NCBI RefSeq assembly: GCF_003032475.1
Contig: NZ_CP028369.1
Span: 4,278,001 to 4,342,000 of the forward strand
Length of the DNA stretch: 64,000 nt
From: Streptomyces sp. P3
Lineage (GTDB): Bacteria > Actinomycetota > Actinomycetes > Streptomycetales > Streptomycetaceae
Reading direction: 5' to 3'
Positions 16,813 through 25,974 of the stretch are shown piece by piece. A program made the position numbers and the translations under genes. The notes under the pieces were generated by a model. It saw only the letters and a program-made list of their open reading frames with translations, ran no database searches and was not told the origin of the DNA. Position 1 is the first letter of the stretch. Each line of letters starts with the position of its first letter.

Positions 16813-18906
16813 TCAGCCCGACGGGGACCGGGCCGGCGCCTGCACCGTGAACTGCTCGGCCTGCAGCGCGTACAGCTCGGCGTAGACGCCGCCGCCCGCC
16901 AGCAACTCGTCCGGCGTCCCGGACTCCACCAGCCGGCCCTGGTCGAGGACGTGCACCAGGTCGGCGTGCCGGACCGACGCCAGCCGATGGGTGATCAGGA
17001 CGACCGTCTGGCCGTTGTCGGCCAGCGCGCGGATCTTCTCGAAGACCTCCAGCTCGGCCCGGGCGTCCAGGGCCGCCGTCGGCTCGTCCACGATCAGGAT
17101 GCGCCCGCGCCGGTACGCCGCCCGCGCGATGCCCAGTCGCTGCCACTGGCCGCCGGACAGCTCGTGGCCGCCGCTGAAGTGCCGGGCGAGCAGGGTGTCC
17201 AGACCGCGCGGCAGATCCGCGACGACCTCCCCGGCCCCCGCCTCCGCGATCGAGGCGGCCAGCCGTTCCTCGGTCAACGGCGCGGCGGAACGCCCGACGG
17301 CGATGTTGACCCGGGCGGTGAACGGCCACCGTTTGAAGTCCTGCGCCACCATCGCGATCCGCTCGGCGAGTCGGTGCCGGTCCGCCTCGGCGGCGTCCAC
17401 ACCGTCCCACAGGATCCGTCCCCGGTCCGGCTTGTACAGCCCGGCCAGCAGTTTCACCAGCGTCGTCTTGCCGGAGCCGTTCTCGCCGACCAGCGCGACG
17501 ATCCGGCCCAGCGGGAGCGAGAGGGTGACGTCGTCCAGGGCGGGCCGCGCCGACTCGCCCGGATAGCCGAAGGTGACGTTCTCGAAGCGGATCTCGCGCG
17601 GGTCCTCCGGGAGGGCCACGCCGCCCACCGGGATCGCCCGTTCGGCCGCCTCGACGTACAGCCGCTGCAGATCGCCCACGAACAGTGCCTCCTCGTGCAG
17701 CTGGTTGACCTCCAGGACCAGGGTGTTGAGGCTCGCGGAGCCGCTGCGGATCGCGATGACGGCCGTCCCCGCCACCGCCAGCGCCATCGTCCCGGTGAAC
17801 AGCAGTCCGCCGAGCGTGGCGTACGTGGCCAGCGTGGCCACCCCCGTCCAGGTCGCGGCGACCAGTCCGGTGCGGGCGGCGAGCCGGGCCAGCCGGGCCT
17901 GCTCCGCCTCGGCGGTCTCCGACATCGCGCGGAAGTGCCGCAGCAGGAACGGGCCGACCCCGTGGACGCGGATCTCGGGCGCCGCCGCCGGCTCGGTGAG
18001 CAGACCGGCGATGAGGTGCCCCGCGCGCGCGTGCTGCACCCAGGTGTGGAAGGACTCGTAGCGGCGCCGGGCGTTCGTCAGGGCGCTCCAGGCGCTGGGC
18101 AGGGTCATCGTCACCAGCAACGGCAGCAGGAGCGGATGCAGCACCGTCAGGACGCCGGCCGAGGCGATCAGCGAGATCAGCGCGTTCACCACGCGCGTGC
18201 CGTGGCTGATCATGTAGCGGCTGGAGCGGGCTCCGTACTGCGCGGTGTCCAGCAGCTTGTGGAAGGCGTGGTCCTCGATCGCGGCGAGCTCGACCGCGGC
18301 CGCCCGCTCCAGATACAGCTCCGTCGCCACCCGCTCCACCTTGGGCTCCAGCCGCCCGGTGGCATACGTCGACGCGGCCCTCAGCAGCGCCGCGAGCAGG
18401 AGCACGACGGCCATCAGGGCCAGCGCCGGGGCGGCCCCGCGCAGCCGGTCCTCGATCACGCCGCCGCTGATCAGCCGGCCCAGTACGGCGTTCATCGCCA
18501 GCAGGCCGACCGCCTGCGCCGCGCCCCGGGCGATCTCGGCGGCCACCACGATGCGGGCGGCTCGCGGGTCGGCCTGCCGGGCCAGCCGGAGCGTGGCGGT
18601 GAGCAGGGACGGCAGGCGGGTCACCATGGCCCGGAAGTTGAGCTCCAGGAAGGCGTCCCGGTGCTGGTTCCAGCCCGTGTCGTAGCGGAGCGGTCCGCCG
18701 AACAGCAGCCGTTCCGACTCGGAGACGTCACGCTCGTCGGGCCGTGTCCGCTGCGCCTCCGGCACCTCGTGCCGCTCCCGTTCCTCCTGTTCCTCTCCCC
18801 CGGTGTTCTTGCCGCGCTCCGTGGCCCGCACCTCGGCCTGCTCCTGTCCTTCCCGCGCTCCTTGCCGCGCCTGCGTCACCTTGCCCGCCTGTCGTGCCTG
18901 TCCCAC
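16813..18906 (-). CDS. ABC exporter half-transporter (membrane and ATPase domains fused)
   Basis: This 697-residue protein has an unusual charged, Glu/Arg-rich N-terminal extension of about 75 residues. An ABC type-1 membrane domain (about residues 110-440) and a C-terminal ATPase follow. The ATPase has Walker A GENGSGKTT, a Q-loop in VAQDFKRWPFT, signature LSGGQWQRLGIARA, Walker B ILIVDEPTAALD and the H-switch VLITHRL. It should export an unknown substrate as a homodimer. The GTG at 18906 is chosen because gggagg lies 7 nt upstream; frames further up only extend into low-complexity sequence. The small gene at 19062 lies upstream on the same strand. Confidence 0.9.
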   Translation of the reverse strand: MGQARQAGKVTQARQGAREGQEQAEVRATERGKNTGGEEQEERERHEVPEAQRTRPDERDVSESERLLFGGPLRYDTGWNQHRDAFLELNFRAMVTRLPSLLTATLRLARQADPRAARIVVAAEIARGAAQAVGLLAMNAVLGRLISGGVIEDRLRGAAPALALMAVVLLLAALLRAASTYATGRLEPKVERVATELYLERAAAVELAAIEDHAFHKLLDTAQYGARSSRYMISHGTRVVNALISLIASAGVLTVLHPLLLPLLVTMTLPSAWSALTNARRRYESFHTWVQHARAGHLIAGLLTEPAAAPEIRVHGVGPFLLRHFRAMSETAEAEQARLARLAARTGLVAATWTGVATLATYATLGGLLFTGTMALAVAGTAVIAIRSGSASLNTLVLEVNQLHEEALFVGDLQRLYVEAAERAIPVGGVALPEDPREIRFENVTFGYPGESARPALDDVTLSLPLGRIVALVGENGSGKTTLVKLLAGLYKPDRGRILWDGVDAAEADRHRLAERIAMVAQDFKRWPFTARVNIAVGRSAAPLTEERLAASIAEAGAGEVVADLPRGLDTLLARHFSGGHELSGGQWQRLGIARAAYRRGRILIVDEPTAALDARAELEVFEKIRALADNGQTVVLITHRLASVRHADLVHVLDQGRLVESGTPDELLAGGGVYAELYALQAEQFTVQAPARSPSG

Positions 18907-19061
18907 AGTCGCCCTCCCCGGGTCGCGATCGCGGACGAGGGCCACTATCGCGGGAAGAGAAGGCCCGACGGCAGGGCGCAGGAGGAGGGAGACGGCACGC
19001 GCGGGCGTGCGCCGGGACGGTGGGCATGACGGCCGTTCGCCGGAGGCCGGGAAGGTGTCTC

Positions 19062-19508
19062 TCAGGCGCTGATCGGCCGCGACCAGGAGGGCGTCGTGCC
19101 CGTGAGGCGGCACAGGGCCAGGTACAGGGGGATCGGCGGGGTGTACGGCAGGGTGCCGTCCGGTCGGTGGATGAGACCGGGGACCTGCGGGGAGTCCGTG
19201 AGGAGCGCGCCGGTGGCGTAGTGCGCGGGGGCGGGCCATTCCAGCGCGTAGTCGGAGTCCGCGGGGACCAGCCACCACCAGTGCGCCTGGTCGGCGTAGA
19301 CACAGCCGACGCGCGGCAGCCGCGACATCAGCGGCGGGCCCAGGCGGGCGGGGACGGAGACGGCGTCGCAGCCCAGCGGGGCGGTCATGCCCTCCGGGAC
19401 GGCGAGCCGGCGCGGGGGGACGGCGCAGGGCTCGCCGCCGGGTCCGCGGCGCATGCGCACCAGTGTGTCGAGCGTGCGCACCGGGGCCCGGCCGGGGCCG
19501 GGGCTCAC
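19062..19508 (-). CDS. Hypothetical protein coupled to the ATP-binding regulator
   Basis: This 148-residue protein is of no recognised family. Its central part, VYADQAHWWWLVPADSDYAL, carries three successive Trp, and the Pro-rich C-terminal half contains RPDGTLPYTPPIPLYLALCR. The GTG at 19508 overlaps the TGA of the upstream ATP-binding gene in a GTGA arrangement, which implies translational coupling and a shared function. It ends 155 bases before the ABC transporter gene on the same strand. Confidence 0.7.
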   Translation of the reverse strand: MSPGPGRAPVRTLDTLVRMRRGPGGEPCAVPPRRLAVPEGMTAPLGCDAVSVPARLGPPLMSRLPRVGCVYADQAHWWWLVPADSDYALEWPAPAHYATGALLTDSPQVPGLIHRPDGTLPYTPPIPLYLALCRLTGTTPSWSRPISA

Positions 19509-20449
19509 GTCCTTCCCCGCTCGCGACCGTGCTCGAGCGGGTGGGGGAGCGGCAGCGGGAGTGCGGCCGCGGTGTGGCCGGGCACCCGGCCGTGTCGGGT
19601 GTCGCGGCCCTCGACCACGTTGGGGTCGGCCGCGCGGTGCTGCCACTGCGGTGCCACGCGGGAGGCCAGGACGCCGGTGCCGGACGCGGGGTGCGGGCGG
19701 GCCGCCGCCGGGCCGGCCGGCGCGTGGACTCGCTGTTCGGCGGGCTCGTCCCCGTCGGCCGGGTCGTCGCCCGTCCCCGGTTTCGGGCGGGCGCTCCAGC
19801 CGAGGTCGTTGCGCGGTCCTGCGGAGTCGGCGGACGGTCGTGCGGCGCCGTCGTGGAACTCGTCCCGGGTGTCGAGGAGGCCGCCGAGGTCGCAGGGGTG
19901 CGGTGCGGCGGCGTCGCCGTCGAGGCTGTTGCGGGGTTCGGCCGGGTCACGAGGCACGTCGGCCTTGCGCGGCAGGTCGGCCCAGACCAGCAGGCCGGGC
20001 CCGTGTTCCTGGGCGCCCCAGGAGTGACAGAGGGCCTCGACCAGGATCAGTCCCCGCCCGTGCTCCTCCTCGGGCCGCTGCGGAGAGGGATGCGGCTCAC
20101 CGGGCGCGCAGCCCTGGTCGCGCACGGCTATGCGGACCAGGTCGTCGCCGTCGTGCAGCTCGCAGACGACGATGTCGCTCGCGGTGTGCACGATCGCGTT
20201 GGTGACCAGCTCGGAGACGACCAGGGCGGCGGTGTCGCAAGTGTCCTCGCACACCGACCAACCCGTCAGCCGGGCCCTCGTCAGGCGTCTGGCCTGGGCG
20301 GGGGAACCCGGGTGGGCGGCCAGTTCGAATCGGAACCGGCGCTCGGCAGCGGCCTGGTCGGGGCCTGCTCCCGCGCTGGCACCGAGACCCTGGGGGCGGC
20401 CTGCGGCGGCGTCTGTTCCTAAGGGCGCGGACGGAATCACGCTTGCCAC
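19505..20449 (-). CDS. ATP-binding protein, anti-sigma-factor-kinase (RsbW/HATPase_c) type
   Basis: Residues about 35-160 form a small GHKL ATPase domain of the RsbW type. The N-box is VVSELVTNAIVHT and the G1 box VRIAVRDQGCAPG, followed by EEEHGRGLILVEALCHSWG. These single-domain proteins in Streptomyces act as regulators, often by binding partner proteins rather than as membrane kinases. The C-terminal 150 residues are Pro/Asp/Arg-rich and probably disordered. The GTG at 20449 is preferred over the TTG at 20476, which lies inside a palindrome. The gene is divergent from the XRE and DUF397 genes, the layout of the WhiJ/AbaA-like loci. Confidence 0.85.
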   Translation of the reverse strand: MASVIPSAPLGTDAAAGRPQGLGASAGAGPDQAAAERRFRFELAAHPGSPAQARRLTRARLTGWSVCEDTCDTAALVVSELVTNAIVHTASDIVVCELHDGDDLVRIAVRDQGCAPGEPHPSPQRPEEEHGRGLILVEALCHSWGAQEHGPGLLVWADLPRKADVPRDPAEPRNSLDGDAAAPHPCDLGGLLDTRDEFHDGAARPSADSAGPRNDLGWSARPKPGTGDDPADGDEPAEQRVHAPAGPAAARPHPASGTGVLASRVAPQWQHRAADPNVVEGRDTRHGRVPGHTAAALPLPLPHPLEHGRERGRT

Positions 20450-20465
20450 TATCGCCCCGCCGTGA

Positions 20466-20501
20466 ACACTTGGCAAGTGTCACTCTGAAAAATGCAGAGT
20501 G
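20466..20501. promoter_or_regulatory. Two adjacent dyads in a divergent promoter region
   Basis: ACACTTG-G-CAAGTGT (20466-20480) is followed at once by CACTCTG-aaaaatg-CAGAGTG (20481-20501). Both have 7-bp perfect arms. They lie just upstream of the ATP-binding gene and about 220 bases upstream of the XRE gene, the likely regulator. Confidence 0.65.
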
Positions 20502-20717
20502 CTGTGTGACGCGGTGGAGGGCCGTGGCACACTGCTCCGCAACAGCACGTAGAACGGCGCCGGTCGGGACCGGCCGGAGATCCGTACTCATCCGTACAGA
20601 TCTTCGGACACGTCCTCGAGTGGCGCCGTAGGGCTGTCGGGATTCTTTTCGTGGACCGGCCGGGGCGGGGCTCGTGGGCCCCCGCGCGACCGGCCGGGCT
20701 CTTCGTGGAGGTGGAGC

Positions 20718-21578
20718 GTGAGCGAACCGCGGTCCGCGCCGACGGTCGGACAGGTCGTCCTCGGTCGGCGTCTGCTGGACCTGCGGGAACGCGCCGGGCT
20801 CAAGCGCGAGGAAGCCGCCGGCATCCTGCGCGTCGCGCCCGCCACGGTCCGGCGCATGGAGATGGCGGAGGTCAGCCTCAAGATCCCGTACCTTCAGCTG
20901 CTGCTGAAGGCCTACGGGGTCACCGACGAGGAGGCCGAGGGCTTCGTCCAGCTCGCCGAGGACGCCAACAAGCCGGGCTGGTGGCAGCGCTTCCACGACG
21001 TCCTGCCCGGCTGGTTCTCGATGCACGTCAGCCTGGAGGGCGCCGCGGCCCTCATCCGCCAGTACGAGCCCCACTTCGTCCCCGGACTGCTCCAGACCGA
21101 GGACTACGCGCGCGGAGTCCTGCGGTCCGGCGCCATCGGCCAGACCAGGCCGGAGGACATCGAGCGCCTCGTCGCGCTGCGCATACAACGCCAGGATCTG
21201 CTCACCCGCGAAGACGCGCCCCGGTTGTGGGTCGTGATGGACGAGACAGTTCTGCGCCGCCCGGCCGGCGCCCCGGAGGTGATGCGCGCGCAGATCGACA
21301 AACTGCTCGAGACCGCGGAGCTGCCGAACGTGACGTTGCAGGTCGCCCCGTTCGCCAACGGGCCGCACCCGGGCACGTACGGGCCCTTCGTGCTCTTCCG
21401 ATTCGCCATGCCGGAGCTTCCGGACATGGTCTACAGCGAGTACCTGACCGGCGCGGTCTATCTGGACGCGCGCACCGAGGTGGCGACCCACCTCGAGGTC
21501 ATGGACCGCATGGCGGCACAGGCCGCTACAGCACATCGCACGAAGGAGATCCTCCGGGATCTCCGCAAGGAGTTGTGA
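20718..21578 (+). CDS. XRE-type regulator with DUF5753 (WhiJ-like)
   Basis: This 286-residue protein has an N-terminal helix-turn-helix of the XRE/Xre-Scr1 type (LGRRLLDLRERAGLKREEAAGILRV, about residues 13-37), followed by the DUF5753 domain. Diagnostic segments are EPHFVPGLLQTEDYARGVL, LWVVMDETVLRRPAG and VAPFANGPHPGTYGPFVL. It is the same architecture as WhiJ and its many Streptomyces paralogues, which regulate development or antibiotic production together with a small DUF397 protein. The GTG at 20718 has ggaggtggag directly upstream. Confidence 0.93.
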   Translation: MSEPRSAPTVGQVVLGRRLLDLRERAGLKREEAAGILRVAPATVRRMEMAEVSLKIPYLQLLLKAYGVTDEEAEGFVQLAEDANKPGWWQRFHDVLPGWFSMHVSLEGAAALIRQYEPHFVPGLLQTEDYARGVLRSGAIGQTRPEDIERLVALRIQRQDLLTREDAPRLWVVMDETVLRRPAGAPEVMRAQIDKLLETAELPNVTLQVAPFANGPHPGTYGPFVLFRFAMPELPDMVYSEYLTGAVYLDARTEVATHLEVMDRMAAQAATAHRTKEILRDLRKEL

Positions 21579-21833
21579 ATGGATCGCATCAAGCCGCGCA
21601 AACGGGTCTACAACGGCATGCCCGCGCGGGACTTGGGCAGCGAAGGCTGGCACAAGCCGTGGAGCGGCGGGAACGGCGGGAACTGCCTGGAGGCGATGAA
21701 GCTCGCCGACGGCCGGATCGCCGTCCGTCAGTCCACCGACCCGGACGGTCCGGCGTTGATCTACACCACCGACGAGATGACGGCCTTCATCGAGGGAGCG
21801 AAGGCGGGAGAGGCGGACTTCCTGTTGTCCTGA
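21579..21833 (+). CDS. DUF397 domain protein
   Basis: This 84-residue protein is a partner of the XRE/DUF5753 regulator. It has the DUF397 hallmarks W...S.....NCLEAMKLADGRIAVRQSTDP with the conserved D near the end (FIEGAKAGEADF). It starts directly after the upstream stop codon, with aaggag 7 nt before the ATG, so the two proteins are made together. In known pairs of this type the small protein appears to modulate the DNA-binding protein; that role is transferred by family. Confidence 0.92.
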   Translation: MDRIKPRKRVYNGMPARDLGSEGWHKPWSGGNGGNCLEAMKLADGRIAVRQSTDPDGPALIYTTDEMTAFIEGAKAGEADFLLS

Positions 21834-22040
21834 CGTGAGCGGTGACGTTTCTGCGATGCCGCGGCCGTCTACCGATTGCCTTTTTCCCGCTCGACTTCCT
21901 GATTTTGGCACTGGATTGATCTTCATTTGACCGCGTCAGGCGCTTTACGGAGTGCCTCATGACCGACCAGAAAGGACCCGGCCCCCACCGTCGAGACCGA
22001 CACCGGCAAGCCCCGTCCCGCACGGAGATGCGACGGATAG

Positions 22041-22110
22041 CTCGGCGGCCATCTCGGCGGATACCTCGGCGGCAAGGACCACTGCCCCGTCGAGGACCAC
22101 TGCCCCGTCG
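22041..22110. repeat. Cluster of short tandem repeats
   Basis: Ctcggcgg occurs three times at 12-bp spacing (22041, 22053, 22065). It is followed by two perfect tandem copies of the 18-bp unit aggaccactgccccgtcg (22075-22092, 22093-22110). The cluster lies in the 292-bp gap between the convergent DUF397 and MocR genes. Confidence 0.85.
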
Positions 22111-22125
22111 GCGGACGGCCGTGAC

Positions 22126-23568
22126 TCATCCGTCGGCGGGGCGCCGCCGGGGGCCCGGCGGGAGCCCCTGGCACAGCGCCTCCAGGGCCGCCCCGTAGGC
22201 GTGGTCCGGCGGCGTCGCGTATCCGACGACGAGTCCGTCCTGCGCCGCCGTGTCCGTGGCCGGATGACGGAAGGCTGCCAGGCCGTCCAGCGCGACGCCC
22301 TGCCGCGCGGCAGCCTCCAGCGCCGACCGCTCCGTGCCCGGCGGCAGCCGCAGCACCGCGTGGAGACCGGCCGCCACCCCGGTCACCTCGACGTGCGGCG
22401 CCTGCGTGGCGAGCGCCTCGACCAGCCGGTCCCGGCGACCGCGGTACCGCTGCCGCATACGCCGCACGTGACGGTCGTACGACCCTGACGTGATGAAGTC
22501 GGCCAGACTGAGCTGGTCCAGAACGCTCGCCCACGCCTCCCGCTCGCCCTTGGCCGCGAGGACCCCGTCCACGTACCGTCCGGGCAGCGCCATCCACCCG
22601 AGGCGCAACGCGGGCGACAGGCTCTTGCTGACCGAGCCGAGGTAGATCACCCGCTCGGGATCGAGTCCCTGGACCGCACCGACCGGCTTGCGGTCGTAGC
22701 GGAACTCCCCGTCGTAGTCGTCCTCCAGGACGACGCCGCCACGCGCGCGTGCCCAGTCGATCACTGCCGTCCTGCGGTTCGCGTGCAGCGGGCCGCCGGT
22801 CGGGAACTGGTGCGCCGGCGTGAGCAGCACCGCTCGCTCGCGCCCCAGTTGTTCGACGCACGCCCCGTCCTCGTCCAGGGGCAGCGGCGTCGTCCGCACG
22901 CCCGCCGTCGCCAGCAGCTCCCGGTGGAAGCCCAGCCCGTAGGCCTCCACGGCCAGCGGACCGCGCAGCACCCCGCTGCCCGGGGAGAACAGCAGGCGCA
23001 GCGCGTGAGCGAAGCCCGAGCAGATCACCAGGCGCTCGGGTACGGTGCGCACGCCACGCGCGCGTGCCAGGTACTCGGTCAGGGCCTCCCTCAGTTCCAG
23101 GCGTCCCGCGGGGTCGCCGGGCCCGAACGCCTCGGTGGGGGCCTGCTGGAGGGCGCGCCGGTAGGAGGCCAGCCAGGCCGCACGCGGAAACGACGATGCG
23201 TCCGGAACGCCCTGCCGCAGATCGTGCCGGGGGCCACGCGCGCGTGCGGGCGCCCTGACGGCCGCGCGTTCGGACCGACGCGGCGGCTCGGCCCGTTCGG
23301 CCACCCGCGTGCCGGAACCCTGCCGGGCGGTCAGCCAGCCCTCCGCGACCAGCTCCGCGTACGCGTCGGCCACCGTGCTGCGGGCGACGCCGAGGTCGGC
23401 GGCGAGTGAACGGTAGGGCGGCAGCCGGGCCCCCGGAGTGAGCCGTCCGCTGCGCACGGCCTCGCGCAGCGCCCGGATGAGCGCTGCTCGCCGCCCGCCC
23501 GGCCCGGACAGCTCCAGATGCAGGTCCGCGCCGATCCGCCGCGCGGAATCGACCCATGAATCCGCCAT
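22126..23568 (-). CDS. MocR/PdxR-type regulator (GntR helix-turn-helix + aminotransferase fold)
   Basis: This 480-residue protein has a GntR winged helix at residues about 30-95 (GRLTPGARLPPYRSLAADLG, ARSTVADAYAELVAEGWLTA), joined to a class I aminotransferase domain. The PLP-binding lysine is in LGSVSKSLSPALRLGW, with VLEDDYDGEFRYDR just before it. MocR proteins use PLP as a sensor ligand and often control vitamin B6, GABA or taurine genes; the target here is not evident. The gene follows gltD on the same strand. The palindrome CACGCGCGCGTG occurs three times inside it. The ATG at 23568 is chosen by family length. Confidence 0.9.
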   Translation of the reverse strand: MADSWVDSARRIGADLHLELSGPGGRRAALIRALREAVRSGRLTPGARLPPYRSLAADLGVARSTVADAYAELVAEGWLTARQGSGTRVAERAEPPRRSERAAVRAPARARGPRHDLRQGVPDASSFPRAAWLASYRRALQQAPTEAFGPGDPAGRLELREALTEYLARARGVRTVPERLVICSGFAHALRLLFSPGSGVLRGPLAVEAYGLGFHRELLATAGVRTTPLPLDEDGACVEQLGRERAVLLTPAHQFPTGGPLHANRRTAVIDWARARGGVVLEDDYDGEFRYDRKPVGAVQGLDPERVIYLGSVSKSLSPALRLGWMALPGRYVDGVLAAKGEREAWASVLDQLSLADFITSGSYDRHVRRMRQRYRGRRDRLVEALATQAPHVEVTGVAAGLHAVLRLPPGTERSALEAAARQGVALDGLAAFRHPATDTAAQDGLVVGYATPPDHAYGAALEALCQGLPPGPRRRPADG

Positions 23569-23837
23569 GGGAACGCACCCTACCGGCGGTCTTTCCTCTT
23601 CCCGGGGTGGGGCCGGACGACATCTGCGCCGGGGCCGCGGCCCGCTTCGGCGAGTGCGAACCGGCCCGAGGCGCCGGCCCAGGTGCCAACCCTGATCCGC
23701 ACGATCGGCACGTGGAACGGGGCGGCTCCGGCGACGGCGCAGCTCGCGAGGACCGACGGACGGCGCAGCGCGCGAACCCCGCGAAGGCGGGCGGGCGGCC
23801 GGGCGGCCGGATCGGACGCGGCGCGGCGGTCCGTGTC

Positions 23838-25325
23838 CTAGACGCTCATCGGCCGGTCGTACGGTCCGATCGGCGCCGGCAGCCGGGAAGTCCCCGTCAG
23901 ACTGCGGTCGACGGCCGCCGCCACCGCCCGTCCCTCGGCGATGGCCCACACGATCAGCGACTGGCCGCGGGCCGCGTCCCCCGCGGCGAAGACGCCGGGG
24001 ACGTTCGTCGTGAAATCGGCGTCCCGCACGAGCGTCCCGCGCGGCTCCAGAGCCAGACCGAGCTGTTCGACGAGGCCGTCCTCCCGGTCGGGTCCCGAGA
24101 AGCCGAGGGCGAGCAGCACCAGGTCGGCGTGGAGTGCGCGGGCCGTGCCCGCCACCGGCCTGCGTCGCACGTCCACCTCCGTCAGGTGCAGGGACCGCAC
24201 GTGACCGGTCTCGTCCCCGGTGAAACGGAGCGTGGACGCGGCGAACAACCGGGCGTCCGCGTCCGCGGCCGGCGCGGACTCCAGATCGCGCGCCTCCTCG
24301 TGCGCCGGCGAGAGCCGGTAGATCTTCGGATACGTCGGCCAGGGGTCGGCGTCCTCGTCGCGCTCCGCGCCGGGCTGCGCGTAGATGTCCAGCTGGGTCA
24401 CGGACGCGGCGCCCTCGCGCACCGCCGTGCCCAGGCAGTCGGCACCCGTGTCGCCGCCGCCGACGATGACGACGTGCTTGCCGGAGGCGGACATCGGGGA
24501 CGTCTCCAGATCCCCCTCGCACACCCGGTTGGCCAGCGGCAGATACTCCATCGCCTGATGTATGCCGGTCAACTCCCGCCCCGGTACGTGCAGTTCGCGC
24601 CACTCGGTCGCCCCGGTGGCGATCACCACGGCGTCGTAGCGGGTCCGCAGATCCGCGGCCATGACGTCCCGCCCGACGGTGGTCGAGGTACGGAACTTCG
24701 TGCCCTCGGCCCGCATCTGCTCGATCCGGCGTTCGAGATGACGCTTCTCCATCTTGAACGCGGGAATGCCGTACCGCATCAGCCCGCCGACGCGGTCGTC
24801 CTTCTCGTAGACCGCGACCGTGTGCCCGGCCCGGGTGAGCTGCTGCGCGGCGGCCAGTCCGGTGGGCCCGGAGCCGATCACGGCCACCGTCTTGCCCGAC
24901 AGCCGGTCCGGCGGCCGGGGCGGCGTCAGACCGTCGGCCCAGGCCCGGTCGGCGATGGCCGCCTCGACGTTCTTGATGGTGACGGCCGGCTGGTTGATGG
25001 CCAGGACGCAACCGGCCTCGCACGGCGCGGGACACAACCGGCCGGTGAACTCGGGGAAGTTGTTCGTCGCGTGCAGCCGCTCGGCGGCCGCCCGCCAGTC
25101 CTCCCGCGACACCAGGTCGTTGAAGTCCGGGATCAGATTGCCGAGCGGACAGGCGTCGTGGCAGAACGGTACGCCGCAGTCCATGCACCGGTCGGCCTGC
25201 TCGCTGATGAGGGGCAGCAGCGCTCCGGGGACGTACACCTCGTCCCAGTCCGCGACCCGTTCCTCGACCGGCCGACGGGGCCAGTCCCGGCGCGGTGTGG
25301 TCATGAATCCCTTGGGATCGGCCAT
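23838..25325 (-). CDS. gltD: Glutamate synthase small subunit (GltD) or related NADPH oxidoreductase
   Basis: This 495-residue protein has two N-terminal 4Fe-4S cysteine clusters (CMDCGVPFCHDACPLGN and CPAPCEAGCVLAINQPAV), an FAD site (VAVIGSGPTGLAAAQQL) and an NADPH site (VVIVGGGDTGADCLG), followed by NVPGVFAAGDAARGQSLIVWAIAEGR. It would pass NADPH electrons to a partner. The partner in glutamate synthase is GltB, and no gltB is present nearby, so this may be a second, solitary GltD that serves another enzyme. The ATG at 25325 gives the standard N-terminus MADPKGFM. Confidence 0.92.
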   Translation of the reverse strand: MADPKGFMTTPRRDWPRRPVEERVADWDEVYVPGALLPLISEQADRCMDCGVPFCHDACPLGNLIPDFNDLVSREDWRAAAERLHATNNFPEFTGRLCPAPCEAGCVLAINQPAVTIKNVEAAIADRAWADGLTPPRPPDRLSGKTVAVIGSGPTGLAAAQQLTRAGHTVAVYEKDDRVGGLMRYGIPAFKMEKRHLERRIEQMRAEGTKFRTSTTVGRDVMAADLRTRYDAVVIATGATEWRELHVPGRELTGIHQAMEYLPLANRVCEGDLETSPMSASGKHVVIVGGGDTGADCLGTAVREGAASVTQLDIYAQPGAERDEDADPWPTYPKIYRLSPAHEEARDLESAPAADADARLFAASTLRFTGDETGHVRSLHLTEVDVRRRPVAGTARALHADLVLLALGFSGPDREDGLVEQLGLALEPRGTLVRDADFTTNVPGVFAAGDAARGQSLIVWAIAEGRAVAAAVDRSLTGTSRLPAPIGPYDRPMSV

Positions 25326-25440
25326 GGGCGTGCCCCTTGTGTACGCGTACGACAGGCCGAGCGTCGTCGGGCGGCACTCTCCCGGCCACGATACGTTCTG
25401 CCGGCCCCCCATGCAGAGGGGAGTGACAGGGGTGCTTCGG

Positions 25441-25920
25441 TCAGATCAGGGCGAGGACGTACACGGCCGCCGAGCCCGCGGACGCCAGCGTGCGCACATG
25501 GTTCCACCGCGTCCACTCACGCAGGTAGACGGGCCAGTACGCGACGGCCTCCGGTGTGCCCGGCCCCTTCCGCATCAGCGCCTCGTTGCGCGGCACGTTC
25601 GCCACGACGGTCACCCCGAAGGCGCCGCACAGGTACAGCGCGCTGCCCACCAGCAGGCGTGCGGTCCCGTGGTCCGGCCACAACACGAACGTCACCACGG
25701 TGATCACCGCGCACAGCGTCGCGGAGCCGAGGAACAGGACCATGAACACCGGTGTCATGGCCGAGGTGTTGATCGCGTTCATGGCGGCGACGCCCTGCGC
25801 GGGCGGCAGCGCGGCGAGCCCTCGCATCACCAGGACGGAGAAGGCGCAGAAGACCCCGGCCATCAGTCCCGTCGTCAGCGCGCCCAGCACCGCGAGCACC
25901 ACATACGGTCCCTCGATCAT
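25441..25920 (-). CDS. DUF1772 membrane protein (anthrone-oxygenase-like)
   Basis: This 159-residue protein has four membrane helices: the N-terminal VVLAVLGALTTGLMAGVFCA, PVFMVLFLGSATLCAVITVV, LLVGSALYLCGAFGVTVVAN and the C-terminal LASAGSAAVYVLAL. It also has the family segments FCAFSVLVMRGL and VPRNEAL. DUF1772 includes noncanonical anthrone oxygenases of fungal and actinobacterial pathways, but most members are uncharacterised. The ATG at 25920 is chosen; a GTG at 25938 is possible. It lies upstream of gltD on the same strand but 115 bases away, so co-transcription is uncertain. Confidence 0.8.
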   Translation of the reverse strand: MIEGPYVVLAVLGALTTGLMAGVFCAFSVLVMRGLAALPPAQGVAAMNAINTSAMTPVFMVLFLGSATLCAVITVVTFVLWPDHGTARLLVGSALYLCGAFGVTVVANVPRNEALMRKGPGTPEAVAYWPVYLREWTRWNHVRTLASAGSAAVYVLALI

Positions 25921-25974
25921 GACAACGTCAACCCCCACCCGTCGAGCCTGATCCTGCCCGGTGCCGTCGCTCAC

